DNA of 64,000 bases from positions 310,001 through 374,000 of the forward strand of contig SEMN01000406.1 of the NCBI GenBank assembly GCA_005408345.1, read 5' to 3'. The translations under genes and the position numbers were made by a program. Below the pieces are notes generated by a model that worked only from the letters and a program-made list of their open reading frames with translations, was not told the origin of the DNA and did no database searches. Position 1 is the stretch's first letter. Each line of letters opens with the position of its first letter. Shown here piece after piece: positions 47,207-61,160 of the stretch. This DNA is from Macquaria australasica (Eukaryota; Chordata; Actinopteri; Centrarchiformes; Percichthyidae).

Positions 47207-49069
47207 GGCCACAGATCATGAAAATGGAGGAAAAGGAGGCAATCAAACACATTACTGTACCATCAAAATACAGGACAGATTTGGTGGATATTATTTTGGT
47301 ATTTATGTGTGTGTGTTTGAGTGTGTGAACCATTACCTACATGAAGCTCATTCACCCTCCGGTCACCCCACTGCACTGTACATAAATCAGCATTAGCAGG
47401 ATTTTTTTGTGATTATTTTGTCCAAAACTGACTTCATGTGCAACATTTTGTTCAAAAAAATTGCAATTTGGGCTTTTGTGGTAGCTTATAGTAATATTTT
47501 AACATAATAAACATATGAAGCAGAAAATTATACTATAGCCTTCATTTGATCATTTAATAACCTTAGCAGTGGATGTTATATTGGTTCTGTAGTTAAATGT
47601 CAGGACATACTTGAGGACGTTTTGCCCTGAATCAGGTCTGTCAGGTTGAGTGTTTACTCCCATGCAAAGTCCTGCTTCAAACAAGCTCCATAAACAAAAT
47701 GTTTAGTTCACAGAATAGAATTAGACTATATACAGTATATATTATAAAGACCAGTACAGACTTAGACTCATATCCTTCATGTTAAGACAGAGTGTTTACT
47801 TAAAATAGCTTTTTTCCATTTCCACACAATATTCAGTAGTTGTTGCACGTCCACACCAAGTGTGTGGTTACTGATACAAATATCAAATTATCTAAGTGTG
47901 TCTCTACTAAGTGTGATAATGCTGAAAACTGAGGTGGTCCTCTCACTTCTATTCTCAACAGAATGACAAAGAGCCGGTTTTTACAAGAATACAAACAACT
48001 TGAGCTGTTTCATCCTCATGGAACTGTCTCACTTCCTCCTCTGTTAGCAGTTAACAGTGGAGCTGCTAAAGAGGAGCAAACATAATTGGCCTTAGCAATA
48101 GAATGGGGCAGTAATAAATAGCATTTATTCACTTTAAACATTTCAAAACAACAAAAATAATCATTGGAAAAAAGACCACTTTTCCCTAGTATCCAAGTTT
48201 GCTTGGGTAAGGAGATAAAAACAAACGCTTCGCTCCAAAAGCACTCTCAGGTGCTTATTTTGAAAGGATGGGCTGCTGACGTTACCAGAAACATGACGCA
48301 TCAATAATAACATAATAAATAAAACACCACAAAGGAAGTAGCTATTGGCTCTTTTGTGCAGTTTAAGATCCCGTTTCTTAGATGTTTTTGTTTTTGCAGT
48401 GTTGACCAAGTCAACAGCTGAGCTTAACACAGGTTTAAATATCCTCCAGTGTATCGGTCGATCATATTGGTTTTCCTCAACTGCTGGAACTAATTCCACT
48501 TTATGTGATTCTACATTTTTCAGTTTTTTATTCTTGTATGTTCTAAGCATTTGTAATCATGCATGCACTTATGCTGTGTATTATTCTGACTGAAAATGTG
48601 TTCCCGTGTGTGTGACTGGGCATCAAAATGTCAAACAGAAGAGCAAAGTGCACTGCTAGATTTTATGAGGATTGTATTATGTAAGAAAACACCAACAGGT
48701 TTGCACTGCCATGCCAATAAAAAGCCCATTATATCATATGGCCACTATGCTGAGGCAAATATTATATATATTAAGTATAACTGGCTTTCCAGTTGGCAGG
48801 TGTATGAGATCTGGTCAGTGGCAAGAAAAACTTTTAACAGGCAGAAACCTCAAGCAGTACCAGAACCAGAACCAGGCTCTGAGTGGGCGGTCATCTGCCT
48901 CGACCAGTTGGGTTGAGAGAGAAAGAGAGAGAATGATATGATGAACAGAATGTTACTGTAATTTTGCATTAGGTGTGTCTTATTACTTGGATATATTTTA
49001 TTTGTGTTCATTTCAGTATCATATTTAAACTCATTAAGTTTAATGAGTGTCTTTTGCCCTGTGAAGAAA

Positions 49070-49245
49070 GGCTATCTTGACATGACAGGTGCGAGAGGTC
49101 TGGAACGTTCGTAAGTTTCGTTCGTACTGTAGAGAAGATTTTAAGTACGAAAAAATTGGTGAATGCCACAAATTCCCTTAAATTGCTTGTATGTGCCACT
49201 TAAGAACAAATCTGTTCATATTCTTGCATGAGGCCCAGTGTGATG
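49070..49245. repeat. dispersed repeat fragment
   Basis: TGGAACGTTCGTAAGTTTCG, AAGTACGAAAAAATTGG and ATTCTTGCATGAGGCCCAGT. The CTTGCATGAGGCCC terminus is one I recall from fish DNA-transposon repeats. Confidence 0.45.
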
Positions 49246-51194
49246 ATGTCATTACTGTCTGTTTACCACTCTCTTGTGAATAATAGAAGAGAATAAGAAG
49301 TGGATGCTCACAGTCTGGAGAAATGGGCTTATGACCAGAGGGTTGTCCACACCACTATCAATTACTTTCAAGGTGCCGTTGAGCAAGACAACAGACCTCA
49401 ACTTGTCAATACACACTGACTGATCTGTCTGGAAATAGTGAATTACTGAATTACTGAAGACAGTATTACAAAATAAAAAATCAGGCTTAACTCAGCACAA
49501 GTCAATATCATCCCACCACACAACAGAACACAGCAGTTTTTGCTCCACAGTATGATACAAGTTAGCTTTACAGCTGAGCTGCAGGTCAGTTCAGTTCAGT
49601 GATGAGTCACAGTACAATATCTATGTCTGAGCAAATGATGTAACAACAGTGAATGGAGAGGTTAGTGGCCCTGGGGAGCTGCTTCTTCCTGCATTCATGA
49701 GCGTGTTCATCACTGGAAATCTCTGGTTAGTTTAGAAAACGTTGCCACAACATATAATGATATTTCTAACTTTTTTCCAATTCATGTTAATATTCACAAT
49801 ATATTTTTCTCTTTATAGGCTAGTGGCAGTCAACATAGCTTATTTGTTTATTGCTAGACTTTATGAGGATTGTGTTATGAGGATGTAAAGTGGCTGTGAC
49901 TATTTTCAGCTCTGCATAATCATGATAAATAAATGTGCAACCAGCCTCGTGGCCTGATAAACAGTGAAGCACATCAGTGTCTCAGCAGCTCTGAATTCAC
50001 TGCAGCTTTCAGTTGTGATGTCCAGCCGAGTGGAGGGTTCACACACAGTTGAAGAGATAGAGCGGCACCAAGACAAGAAGAGAACGAAGAGAGAGACAGA
50101 ATGGGTGGGATAGAATAACAGGGTGTGTTTGTGCTCTTGTCATCCAAAAATAGATGTCATCAAGAAGAATACTCATGATAAGGGAGGAAGAGGATCACTC
50201 CAAGTTTGGTTTGGATCACCAGTGACACAGTGAAAAATAAAAGGTAGTCATTTGTTTTTCTCTATCATGAAGGCTGTCTCTTCAGACAGCTTACTGTACA
50301 TCAGATTGATGCTGTGTTGGAGCAGCATAAAGACCGTCTGCCTAAAAATGAAGGTAAATTCTATTTGGCCAATAAAAAGCTGTTTAAAGTGAGTTTACAT
50401 AGGTGAGTGTTGCCTGACAACACAGTGAATGTCATCAAAAATAGTAAAAAGTTCATCTAAACTTGTCACCACTATGTCACCAAATAGCCTATCATTTTAC
50501 TTCAGGCAGGAGAAAACTCATTACTGAGCAGTCATACTGGATGTTCCCATTGCTGAAAACAATCTAAGCTGTGTCACATTTTATTATAAATTAATTATAA
50601 ATAAAATATAGCCAATGACCTCTTTCATGTATTTGTTATTTCCTCTCCTATGTCATCGTTTAAACATAGGGACAGTATAATCTTTCTTCTTTTTAAGAAA
50701 AAGTGTAACTTGAAAAGTTCATAAAGATTTTATGCACAATCTGAGAGTTTAGTATGTAAATCATTACAATCCATCCATGCTGGACCTCAGTGTATGTGAG
50801 CTGGAGCTCTACCTTAGTGGGTATATCTATACAGTATTGTAACACTTTAGCTGTAAGACTATACTGTATATACAAAATTACCCATTCACCTCTAAAACCA
50901 GCTGCACTGCAACTTTAAAGAGTATGTGCTGAGTTATTCTATGCAAAACTGCTGATACTGGACGTATCAGCAGATGAAGCATTAATTGTGTGTGCACTGT
51001 AATAAGGTCGTAAGTGATGCCAAAATGCATTAATAACATGGAAATCTACCAACTTAATTTGGATGATAATAGAGCTACCATGTATTAAATAAATGGGATT
51101 GTTTAGGGATACAAATTATTTTATATTACATGTATATGTAAGTAACTGTAAATATTCTTACTGGAGAGGTAAGATTCACATACAAAAATCCAGA

Positions 51195-51780
51195 CATCTT
51201 AAGATGCACTAATCAATATTTTAACAATGGATCCAATTACTATGTGGAAGGAGAATTATCACCTCCTGACTGTGCAGTTCCCCTCCCCTCCTTTCAGAGC
51301 GTTTTAGCATCTTTCAGCTCATAGTTTTGGTTCCGTCCCAGAACTTTATTGTTTTGGTTCACTCTCACCGCTCTCATCAAAGTCATGTCTGTTTTTGGTT
51401 TAAAAATCTCTTATAAACCTACTGTACGCTACCTGCCCAGCACCAAACAGCAGACACACACAGTTAGCGACTAGCTGGAGAATTTAGCAGGTAAAGAGCC
51501 AGATATTTCTCTCAGGAATTAGTGTAGACCCAAACAGAGCTAAACGGAGAGTGAATATCAGACTAAAGGAGCCAATATACAGTTCTACGGTATACTGTCT
51601 AATAGTTTTGGAAACCCCCTCCCCCCACCACACCTTTCCGACGTTGGATTGGGGGGGGGGAGCTGTGTCCGACCATTTCTGTAACTTTCTGACCCACTTC
51701 ACACTGTGATTGGCCAGCTTTGCAGAGGTGAGAAAGGATCCAGGGCTCACTTCTGTCTCTAGCTCTTTTTTCATTTTTTT
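51195..51780 (+). repeat. dispersed repeat D, longer copy
   Basis: Begins GCACTAATCAATATTTT and ACAATGGATCCAATTACTAT, continues through CCAGCACCAAACAGCAGACA, TTAGCGACTAGCTGGAG, a G run at about 51650 and GATCCAGGGCTCACTTCTG. The start matches 46618-46740. The stretch at 60670-61100 (CTAGCCACTAGGGGGCAT onward) appears to be a related family. Confidence 0.6.
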
Positions 51781-52170
51781 AAAAAACTATTTCCTCCATC
51801 CGTCACTTTTCATGTAAACAACCAAGTGCAACACTATAAATATTTTCCAGGAGAGGCTGTCTGAAAATGTGCACCTTGATCCCCATATTTAAACGATAAC
51901 ACGTCTTACGAACTAGTTCTGAACAAGCATAACCTGACCTTTACATTTGTCAGGTGGACAGAAATACAACTCCAAATGAATTGTATTGCTCTGTGTCTGC
52001 TGGATGATAAATAAGCAATTGCTAACATGTTACTAAGACTGAGGCATCCTCAATAAATAAGACAATGTACATTTAGATCAAATTTGGTTTAAATGCCTCA
52101 CTTTAAATGATTTTGAAATAATGAAGTCCTTAGAATTAATACCAACGTGCAAAGTTGTCTAGAGCAGCTT

Positions 52171-52309
52171 TAAGGTAATAGTCTAGGATTTTAGGAAATA
52201 TTCTTGTTTGCTGTCTGACCCGCACTCATATGTGAAGATCATTATCAATTTCATCTGTGTGGTTAGATGGCAAACAAGAGTACTTCCTAAAATGACGGAC
52301 TGCTCCTTT
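52171..52309. mobile_element. short inverted-repeat element (MITE)
   Basis: The left arm GATTTTAGGAAATATTCTTG plus TTTGCTGTCTGACC and the right arm GGTTAGATGGCAAACAAGAG plus TACTTCCTAAAAT are imperfect reverse complements of about 40 bp around 60 bp of loop. Confidence 0.65.
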
Positions 52310-52830
52310 CAATGTGTTGTTCAACGTCTAAGATGACAAGGCCAGCAGACGCAGAGGATAAATGAGTAGCCTAATTTAAGAGCTAACAATCTAGACAGCT
52401 GAAATTTGTCTGGGAGTCCATTAGCGAGCTCAGAAATGACTGTGAAAGTTATGGTCATGTCAGCTGAATCTGTTTAAATCATGGCTTCAAGCATGCTGGA
52501 GGAGTTCCGTCTTGCTTTTCTTCTTTTCTTGTGGGTTTCATGGTGATAATAAAAGCTGCTACAACAAAGATATGACACTGATGGACTGTATGATTAGAGA
52601 ATGTAAATCATTTGTATGGATGGTGACATGAGAAAAGAATCCTTCTCTGTGATTAAACATTAAGGACAAAGGGGAAATATAAAGAAATACGCCACCAAGG
52701 CAGGATGTTTCCCATTTATCAGACTCATGGCGTCTAACGTGTTAACAAAATCCTGTCATGGCTGCCCAGCCAGTCGCCATGGTGAGTCAGCAGCTCCTCG
52801 CTGTCTCCTTCTTGACGAGCACAAGCTCCA

Positions 52831-52908
52831 ACACACACACACACACACAGTGTGTCTCTGATGAGCAGCAGTTTAGATTACTGCTGACAACACACTGTGT
52901 CAACCTAT

Positions 52909-52944
<36 letters not shown>
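52831..52944 (+). repeat. two (CA)n microsatellites
   Basis: CA arrays at 52831-52849 and 52911-52944 separated by 60 bp of ordinary sequence. Confidence 0.92.
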
Positions 52945-52945
<1 letters not shown>

Positions 52946-53339
52946 ATACATACATGCACACACACTTACACATAGCGTCATGAGAGAAAGGTGCAGACAG
53001 TCAGCTTATTCAACCGGCCTGCATGACTAACTGCACAAATCTGTCAAATGTGGCTGTGTTAGTGTGTGTTGTGTTTTCAAAGTGAGAGATGATCAAGAAA
53101 ATGAAGACTGCACAGAGGAGATGAGAGAAAACTCTTAAGGGCCAGTGAAGGAGACAAAACAACAGAGGTAAAATGAGAACAGCACAGGATCTGCAAGAAA
53201 TGATACGTATCTTTTAATCTTTTCATCTCTCTACTTCCTCTGACTGTGTTTGCACTGCAGCTCCAAATGTCCAAGTGTGATCTTGTGTTTTTATTGGAGC
53301 GTGGGTAGAAGGCAACACATTTTGACCATAGTCCAAACT

Positions 53340-53910
53340 AGGGATGCACCAGTGATCTTCGTCTTACCCCATACCGATTCCAATACCATAACTCAAGGTA
53401 TCTGCTAATAGAGTATCAATTTGTCAAAAATGTAAAATCTCTAAATTAAACTGGATTAATACTTCTGCATTGAACGGTTGAGTGACATACCTACAGTACG
53501 CCGGCTATATGCGTAGACTCGGAGGTTACGCTGTGGGTAACACCGTAGTTGTGCACCTCCTCAGAAATGTAACTACTCATCAAGGCTACGCCGGCAACGG
53601 AGATGCCACGTGGGCATCACAGAACTGTGATTGGTCAGCATGGGCTGCTTGTGTTTTCTCTTACAAGTTTCTGATGCCAGTGGAGATTGTTGACAATAAA
53701 GACACCATTAAGGAAGCTGATGGAAGACTCTCAGCAGTCTTCTGCTTTTCAGTAACACACACCTACCAAAGCCACTACACTGCAGACCTTCTGTTCACTG
53801 GGCAGCTCACCTTTATCAAGCTTGAAATGAAAATTATTTTGTCCATGCAATATTTCAAAACAACTCCCAACAAGAACAAAGATGTACTTTTAGGAAAAGT
53901 ATAATATATG
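53340..53910. mobile_element. DNA-transposon-derived repeat region
   Basis: Starts AGGGATGCACCAGTGATC, then CCATACCGATTCCAATACCA; this resembles the GGGATGCACCGAT terminus of fish hAT repeats. It is followed by a CpG-rich block ACAGTACGCCGGCTATATGC and GGCTACGCCGGCAACGGAGA, with ACTGTGATTGGTCAGC, typical of fish Harbinger-like non-autonomous elements. A 140-codon open frame crosses the block but has no recognisable protein motif. Confidence 0.5.
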
Positions 53911-54499
53911 TAAATTTTTGGTAAAGTTAGCAAATGACATTGTCAGCACTTCAGTTTCACAATAAAGACCTACCACTGCAATACATTTATTGTGAAGCAA
54001 ATGTAGGAGGTGGTGGCACAGCAAAGGAATGGAGGACAACGAGGATTATCCTATCGTGACGATGCTGTTTGAGTGACAGAATGACAATAGCCAATCCAGT
54101 ATGTGGGATGGGTGCCTCCCAAACTGTCAGGTCAGAATTCATGTGTCTTTTTGTTACTATCGGAAACTATTGAGAATGGCTCAATCAGCCAGTGGACAGA
54201 CCGCAAGTTCACAAATCTAGTTATTAAGAAAAGGCATTCCTTATAACAGAAAAAAACAAACATACAAAAAAGTGATGTAATCACCTGCATGTATTTCTTC
54301 GGATTCAGGAAAACTCATTGTGCTGCTAACCAATATCTAGAGTACTCGCACCTTACTAACATTTTACTGTTGTCTGGGGATCACAGCTTTGGCTTCCAAT
54401 CTGTTCTAGAGCTGAAATGATTAGTCAAGTAATGAAATAATCAATTGACAGAAATTTTTATCTGTAATTAAAATTAGCCCCATCTTTACCAGCTGCAAC

Positions 54500-55014
54500 A
54501 TTAAAGTGACATACACATTAACGCATCATTAATCATAATCCAATAATATAATATACATTATTCTGAAATGGGCCATTCTACATAATGAGTGCTTTAAACG
54601 CACAATATGTCATTTCTGCTGCTAGGGGTCTCTCAATCAAAACAATAGCAAAAGACGTCGTTCAGTGACGTTGTGATATTGCGTGGGATCATGGGGGTTG
54701 TTGTCGTCATTGTTGAACAACCACCATTGCCGATGAAAATCTATCTGACGTGACCATGGATGTATAAAGGACGTGACTCAGTCAGAATTCATGTTCACGA
54801 ACGAGGAAATGTATTAAAGTTTTATTCACGTTACTATACGTTTGTTCACATTATGTCATTTCATTCTAATGAAATAGCCACAAGTAACGTTAGCTAATGT
54901 AACGTTAACTTGCTAACTTACCATTAGATGAGTCGACTACCCACACAGCTACTGTAGCTAACGTTATGTGGCGAATTCAATCATGGGGTAGCCCAGCGCT
55001 GTTGTCTGTGGTCA
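54500..55014 (-). repeat. dispersed repeat, inverted partner of 2686-3170
   Basis: The reverse complement matches 2686-3170 block by block (GCTACTGTAGCTAACGTTAT, ATTAGATGAGTCGACTAC, GAGGAAATGTATTAAAGTT, GACGTGACTCAG, GGGCCATTCT). The two copies are 51 kb apart and in opposite orientation. Confidence 0.8.
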
Positions 55015-55309
55015 AACGGTCATTTATCTTTATGAGAGTGTTGAACGTGTTAAATGTTGTTAACATTATAACGTTACAGTACGCATTAGCTTGGTGGCGT
55101 GCATGAGCCACTTGTCATACTAGCACATTGTCGTAAGCTAGATCAATATTGAAATATCATCAATATATCAGGTCTCTACTGGATTACTGTGTTGCAAAAT
55201 GGCATGCAATTAATGAAAAACTTAGCCTGTGTGTCAGAAAAAATGCTGTATTACTGTTACTGAGTATAATTCTGTGACATTGTATTCCTTCCTTCTTCTC
55301 TCTCTGAAG

Positions 55310-55680
55310 TATCCTGTGTTTCCCCGGAAGTTATAGCAGCTACAGGGGGTAAAGGGTGTATGACGCCATTGACGGGCGACAAAATGAAATGGACCATTAC
55401 CTTGAATAAATGAACATTGTTGGAAACATTTGGGATAATGTAAGTACACATCTCAACAAAATATATAACATAGGTCTAGTCGTTTTTACACATTTTAATG
55501 CAGAAACGTTACATATAATAACTTTAAGTATATTTTGATGCTAATCATTTTGTACTTTTACTAAAGTAATATCTTGAATGCAGGACTTTTACTTGTAGCA
55601 GAGTATTTCTACACTGTTGTATTGCTCATTTTACTTAAGTAAAAGACCTGAGTACTTTTTCCATCGCTGTATATACAGTA
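55310..55680. repeat. dispersed repeats, two adjacent types
   Basis: TTTCCCCGGAAGTTATAGCA with GTGTATGACGCCATTGACGG, then the TACTTTTACTAAAGTAAT and TTACTTAAGTAAAAGACCTG text also related to 3300-3478. Confidence 0.5.
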
Positions 55681-57049
55681 TATCCACATATATTTACCCC
55701 AAAACCAAAATGAAGACCATCCTGCACTGTTTCTCCCAGTCCCCCAGGCTGCAACAGTCTTAAAGCAAAAGCACTTGTGTTGTTTATTTATATACAGGAG
55801 AGTGTAGGAGGAGAGACAGCATGAACAAAGGACACAAAAAGGAGGCAAAAAGAAGCAGATGGATGCAGCTAAAGGCCATATGTGTCTTTTGGAAAGGAAA
55901 TATAATAAGCCATCGTCCTTTGCTCAGTGTTTCCTAGGGCAAGACCTACAATTTAAAAGGTAACAAGGCATATTTTGTCAGAGGGGGTAACTTACTGCAG
56001 CTCAAGACACCTTGAATAAAGTGATTGAACGGGACACACACATTAACATTTGCAGATATTTATCTTTACAGAGGCACATTAAGCTGACAGTGAGACATAC
56101 CTCAAGAACTGTATTTGGACTTCTTTGATTTGAGGAACTCAGACTTGAAACTCAGTTCAAATTGGTTCAATAAATTTCACTCAAAATATTTTATAATAAG
56201 AAGCACACACCACACGTTTGCAATGCAATGTCCTCAGTCTAATCAAGTTTATTTATACTATTTATTATAATATACTATTGTATACTATACATATACTGTA
56301 GCCCTTTCCCCAGTGCAAAATACCATAAAACATCATTAATAAACGGCATAGGCCTAATCTTTGTGCCATTGCTATTTCAACATTCAACATCATACATACA
56401 GTAGCGTACTACGTCTCTGCCTACAATGTGTGGCATCGCCTCTTTGACGGCTCTAAATTCTGTGTTAGAGTTCCCTCAACATTTTTTCTTTCCCATCCAT
56501 TAAGTCAATTATTTGCAAAAATGGGCAAGTAATGTGTTTGTAATTGTTTTGTAATTTTCACAAATTCATACGCAAGAAAATAACCCCACTTATGCCTGGC
56601 AAATGGGTGGGATGACACTACAGATTGACTACAGAAATATCTGAAATCACTCATTCCAATAGATTTAATTACTAACTTGTTTCCACCAGCTACAAGCAGT
56701 AAAATATTTAGTGCAGACATTCAAATCCTTTGACTTTGGTGCTCCCAACTGGCAGTTTAAAAAAGACAGCAATGCACACAATGAAGGGCTGAAATCAACA
56801 CATATGGCACCAAAGTTCACTGGGATTTTCTCATTGTTCTACTACCAAAGACTTATACTGAAAGTTGTTATAGTGTAATAAAACATAAAAATTCGACACA
56901 TACTGGCTTTAATGAAAATATATGGATTGTCTTTGTTACCACTGCCGCTGCCACCAGTTGTGCCGTAATGTGCCCAGTTCTCTGTTCTCTATGAATCTTA
57001 TAGTCGAAATGTGTACTCTGTAATGGATCTGGCTAATGAGGTAGCTGTT

Positions 57050-57560
57050 TGCAACAAGCCCCCAGGAAGAGCGCCAGGCTTTGAAGCCAATTTGACATAG
57101 TGGCCAAACCGTGTAATTACAACTTCCAGGTCCGCCACGTGATGCACACTTTTTCCCATAGACTTACACTGTGAAAGAGACGTCTGTAAATCAGCGGATA
57201 ATTTTTTTTGAGGTACAACTAGCCAGTACGAACACTTGAATAGCCCTTATTTAAATCATGATGTCCTAAAAGTTGTAAAATGCATAAATTGCCGAATCCA
57301 GAGTTATAAAGTCACTGCCATTCATGTGAGTGAGCCAGAGCAGTTGGGAGGCGGGGCTAAAGGAAGCGCTAGTGCGCTTGATCTATGGGCCAAGAATGCG
57401 GAAGCTACGTGAAAGAGCCAGGTAATTTTATACCTGGGAAGTAACTTTTTTGGCTTCATGCGCCACTGAGCAGCTTTCATAGGAATGAACGGGGCCCCGC
57501 CTCCGACGCTGTATCCAGTTCTCTTTATACATCAAGCAAGGGCGCAATTTCCACTGGGGA
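57050..57560. repeat. fish dispersed repeat, GC-richer than surroundings
   Basis: ACTTCCAGGTCCGCCACGTG, CCCATAGACTTACACTGTGA, GACGTCTGTAAATCAGC, GGAAGTAACTTTTTTGGCTT and ATGAACGGGGCCCCGCCTCC. I recognise this text as one of the commonest percomorph intronic repeats, probably a non-autonomous DNA transposon. There is no copy elsewhere in this window to prove repetition. Confidence 0.55.
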
Positions 57561-59284
57561 TTGGGGGGGGGGCTGTCCCCCTTACTTTTCAAAATCCTAT
57601 TTTTGCTCCACTTTTACAATTTCAGTTAGAGTTACTCCAAATGAGAGAAAAAGGTAGTGATATGCCTATCTGAGTCACCTTAGATTATCATGTGGCTCAC
57701 AGCAAACAGTCAGTGATTTGTGGACTGATATTTGCCCCAGGTTTTGCTTTTGATGGCTACAGGCTACTGACCGACTCTCTGACAGGTGGACAGAGAGGAG
57801 GACTGCAGGCAGGGATGAAAAAATAATGAAAACTCCTCTGCACATTTTTTGCAAAAAAGAACAAAACAATATTCATTATTCTCCTAAAATATGCTACAAT
57901 TGAACATCAATCTACATAAATGTTAGATATGGCAGTAAAGCTCAGTGCTCTTTTTAGTGAAGATGTAAATAAAATATTTATCTTTCTAACGTCTGAGGTT
58001 TCTATCAACAAAAACTAAATGTGATTTTAAGTAAGGTTCTTCTATTAATAATGCAGAATCATTCAGTTGGAAAGCATTATATGACAAATTTCATAATAAT
58101 GTGTTATTTTCTTTGATATAAATATATGTAAAGACATTATTTGGCACAGCCCAGTCACAAGATCTGAAACACAATCTACTGTGAGCAGAGTACCTTCCAA
58201 CAGCAGAATTTAAATTTGGGCAAACATGGTGAATCTACATTGTCATAGCAGAGTAAAAGTACACCAAAATGTACTCAAGAATAGTAACCAGATCAACTGT
58301 GATTTGTTACTTCTATTCTACACTCCAAGCTTAATTCATGAAGTCTTGCTGTTGTCCTATGAACAGGGTCCATATTTTAATGCATTAAAGGCAGCTGATG
58401 GAAGGGGACACTTTGTACTTATCCTTCCATCAATCTACTGTACTGTCTGATGTCAGGTCTGATCTGAATGTCAGCCTCTGTGGTCAGCAGGACAGACAAG
58501 ACCTTTGCTTATTTCAAATCACAAACACACACTGATGGAAGCTCGCTGGAAGAGGATGATGAAAATGAGAAAGACACACGGTCATCCCATCCTCCCCGGC
58601 TCTACTGGACCATATGATGTCAGGTCTGATCTGAATCTCAGCCTCTTCCCTCAGCAGGGGAGAAGAACCTTTGTTGTTTCCTCTGAACTCTCTGTTTGAT
58701 CCGTTCACTGCATCTCTAACATACATTCAGGTCAGTGAGAGGGCTACTTTAAAAGTCACTAGAAATGACAGTACAGAAATACCAAACAAGATTTGAGATC
58801 ATTTAGAAACTTGTTCCAACAGAGACCACTGATAGGTTGATCTTTACACTGTAAAATGTAACACTTAGTATGTATCTTTGTCACAATTAAAAGAGAAAAA
58901 ATCAAAGAGATTTGTATCGAGGTTTATATGTTATGTGTTGTTGTTTTTTAACTGCCAAATATCTATATCGGTACGGGCCACAGAAATCCAGTATCGACTG
59001 GGCTATACTCTAAAACACAACCTTAGTCTGCAGCATGAGTTGCAGTTTACTCCATCAGTCTAGACAGGGATCGTACATTTTAAAAAACAATATATGATTG
59101 TTGCAAGATGATTAAAAGCATTAGATTGCAAAAACAAAATATTTTGATGATGATGTTAATTTTTTAAGCCTTTCCTCTAATCTTTGCTTTTGTTCTCATG
59201 ACTTACTCAATTATTTTACTTCTTCAGGCCCCTATTTTATTCACATAAAACACTTTTTACATTCAAGTAAACATTCCTTTGTTT

Positions 59285-59325
59285 TAAAGAGGTCATCAGC
59301 CAAAAAGGTTGAGAACCACTGTTGT
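59285..59325. mobile_element. hAT (Charlie-like) terminal fragment
   Basis: GGTTGAGAACCACTG is the reverse complement of the CAGTGGTTCTCAACC terminus found in Charlie-type hAT elements. The other end was not located. Confidence 0.5.
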
Positions 59326-60669
59326 AATAAAACAGACAAAAGACACTCTCAATGAGACACTGCATTGAGTTACAGTAGCTTGTGGAACAGCTTCTGTATG
59401 CATGTCTCTTCTTGCTTGTATGAGTATCTTTTAGTTTATTCATTACACAAAGAAAAAAAATGAAAGCTAAACAAAACAACAAGCAACATAAAAAAACATA
59501 CTCAAAACCATTTTCTAACATATTTTTAGCTGGTTATGGTGGCACATACTAATGGCTGTTTACTTACAGTAAGTACCTGGCCCATCCAACACCAAACGCT
59601 CAGGTCCCAAGTGTATTTCTGGGTAATGTGTCTATTTAAAGCAACTGTTAAAGCCCAAACATGTAATGTAGTCTACGGCACCCCTCACTGAAACACTGCT
59701 GTCCCCAAAACAGCTTTGTCATTTAGATTCAGTCAGTGAGGGCCAGGGTCTGCCTCACAAAGCAAGATTAGTGTGTTAGTGAGTGAACTTTCCCAAAGGT
59801 CATTCACTGTAAACCAGGCAAGATCACCATGGTAACCACAACTGAAGCAGGAACAGGTTCAAGTTCAAGCTGTATAACATGCCCACCTCCTCACCAATCA
59901 GCTCTCTCAACAACAAACAAAAACACTGTTTAGATACAAATTTAGGAAGTAATGAAAAGAACACACTACACTATGGACAGAATCTGTTATTTCTTAGTTA
60001 GCTGATAGCACAAAGGCCTGTTTGCAGGTTGATGCCCCTCCAGAGTGTTAGAATTCTGTTTTCATTTTTATTTCAGCCATGATTTATTCTATCAGACATA
60101 ATAAATGTTTGCAAAGAGGCCCATAAATCCCACTGTGGCAATAAAATGGCTTCTAACAGATAGCTCATAGCTTACATAATTCTCTATGGTCATCAATAAT
60201 GAATAAAAATTACTGTTGCAGATTAAGTGCACTGAAGGTCTTTCGACGGATTCTCAAGAGTAACTGGTGCAACAGATTGCACCCATGTTCTCATCAGCAC
60301 AGTATGAAGCCAACTTCACATTGTTCACAGACTCGAAAGACAATATTGTATCAATGAAAAAGTTTTCCCACTGTGTCTTCGTTACCAGGCAGGGGTGAGA
60401 CTATTACTTTGGCATTGAACCTATCTGCAATTTGCCTCTTGTTATCTCCTCTATCCTTAGCAGCAACACTGTTACTCTCCAAGTGTCATCTGGATCCCAC
60501 ATTATCATTTCCATTGCATCTAGGTCTTAAAATATTTATTTACGTTGGTATTGGAAGCGGTTTAAGATAATGGACCCAGTAACAATAAAGCGTTGTTCAA
60601 GTTTAAAGACACTTGTGCTCCATGTCTATGTAACACTTGTTGAGAAAAAATGCATACACGTAAGGCCCA

Positions 60670-61160
60670 AAAATGGTCAGATTGAAGCTTTAATGCAGCA
60701 TTAATTGATTTTTCTAGCCACTAGGGGGCATCAGAACAAGCTGAAAACACAACATCTGGCATATTATCACCTTATAAAGTTTCTGTGGTGAATGTGTAAG
60801 CAAGCAATTGCTTATACACATCCAGTGTACACAGAGCAACATTAGCATTTATTTAAAGATGTGTTTTTGGTAACCTGATGAAATAAAGTCCAATATCCAC
60901 TCTCTCTTTTAGCTCTGTTGTGTTCTCCAATGAAATATCTGGCTTTTTTGTTGCTAAATGCTCTACTATGTTCACACGGGTTTATCAGAGCTTTTGTGTT
61001 GAAAATAGCTGCCTGTTTGGAGCTTGAAATGAGGTTGATGAGTGCTGTGACATGGAACAGTAAATTTGCAGGCAGGAAAACCAAAACAATTAGCTTTTTT
61101 GTCTGTAGAAAAGTTATCCAATTTCTGTGAAAATTCAAGCAGTGTAGGTGCTGCTTTCAG
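60670..61160. repeat. dispersed repeat with CTAGCCACTAGGGGGCA motif
   Basis: TTTAATGCAGCATTAATTGA, CTAGCCACTAGGGGGCATCA, CTCTTTTAGCTCTGTTGTG and GCTAAATGCTCTACTATGTT. I recall these as parts of a common fish repeat, related in design to repeat D. It also holds a near-palindrome GTGTAAGCAAGCAATTGC / TTATACAC around 60793-60818. Open frames on both strands lack any motif. Confidence 0.5.

Noticed and set aside
53482..53904. 140-codon open frame on the + strand.
   Set aside because: It runs across TACGCCGG-rich text typical of fish Harbinger-like non-autonomous repeats and shows no protein motif.
53480..57560. CpG-richer patches considered as the map4 promoter or first exon.
   Set aside because: Each patch is dispersed-repeat sequence; no clean donor with a plausible leader was seen.
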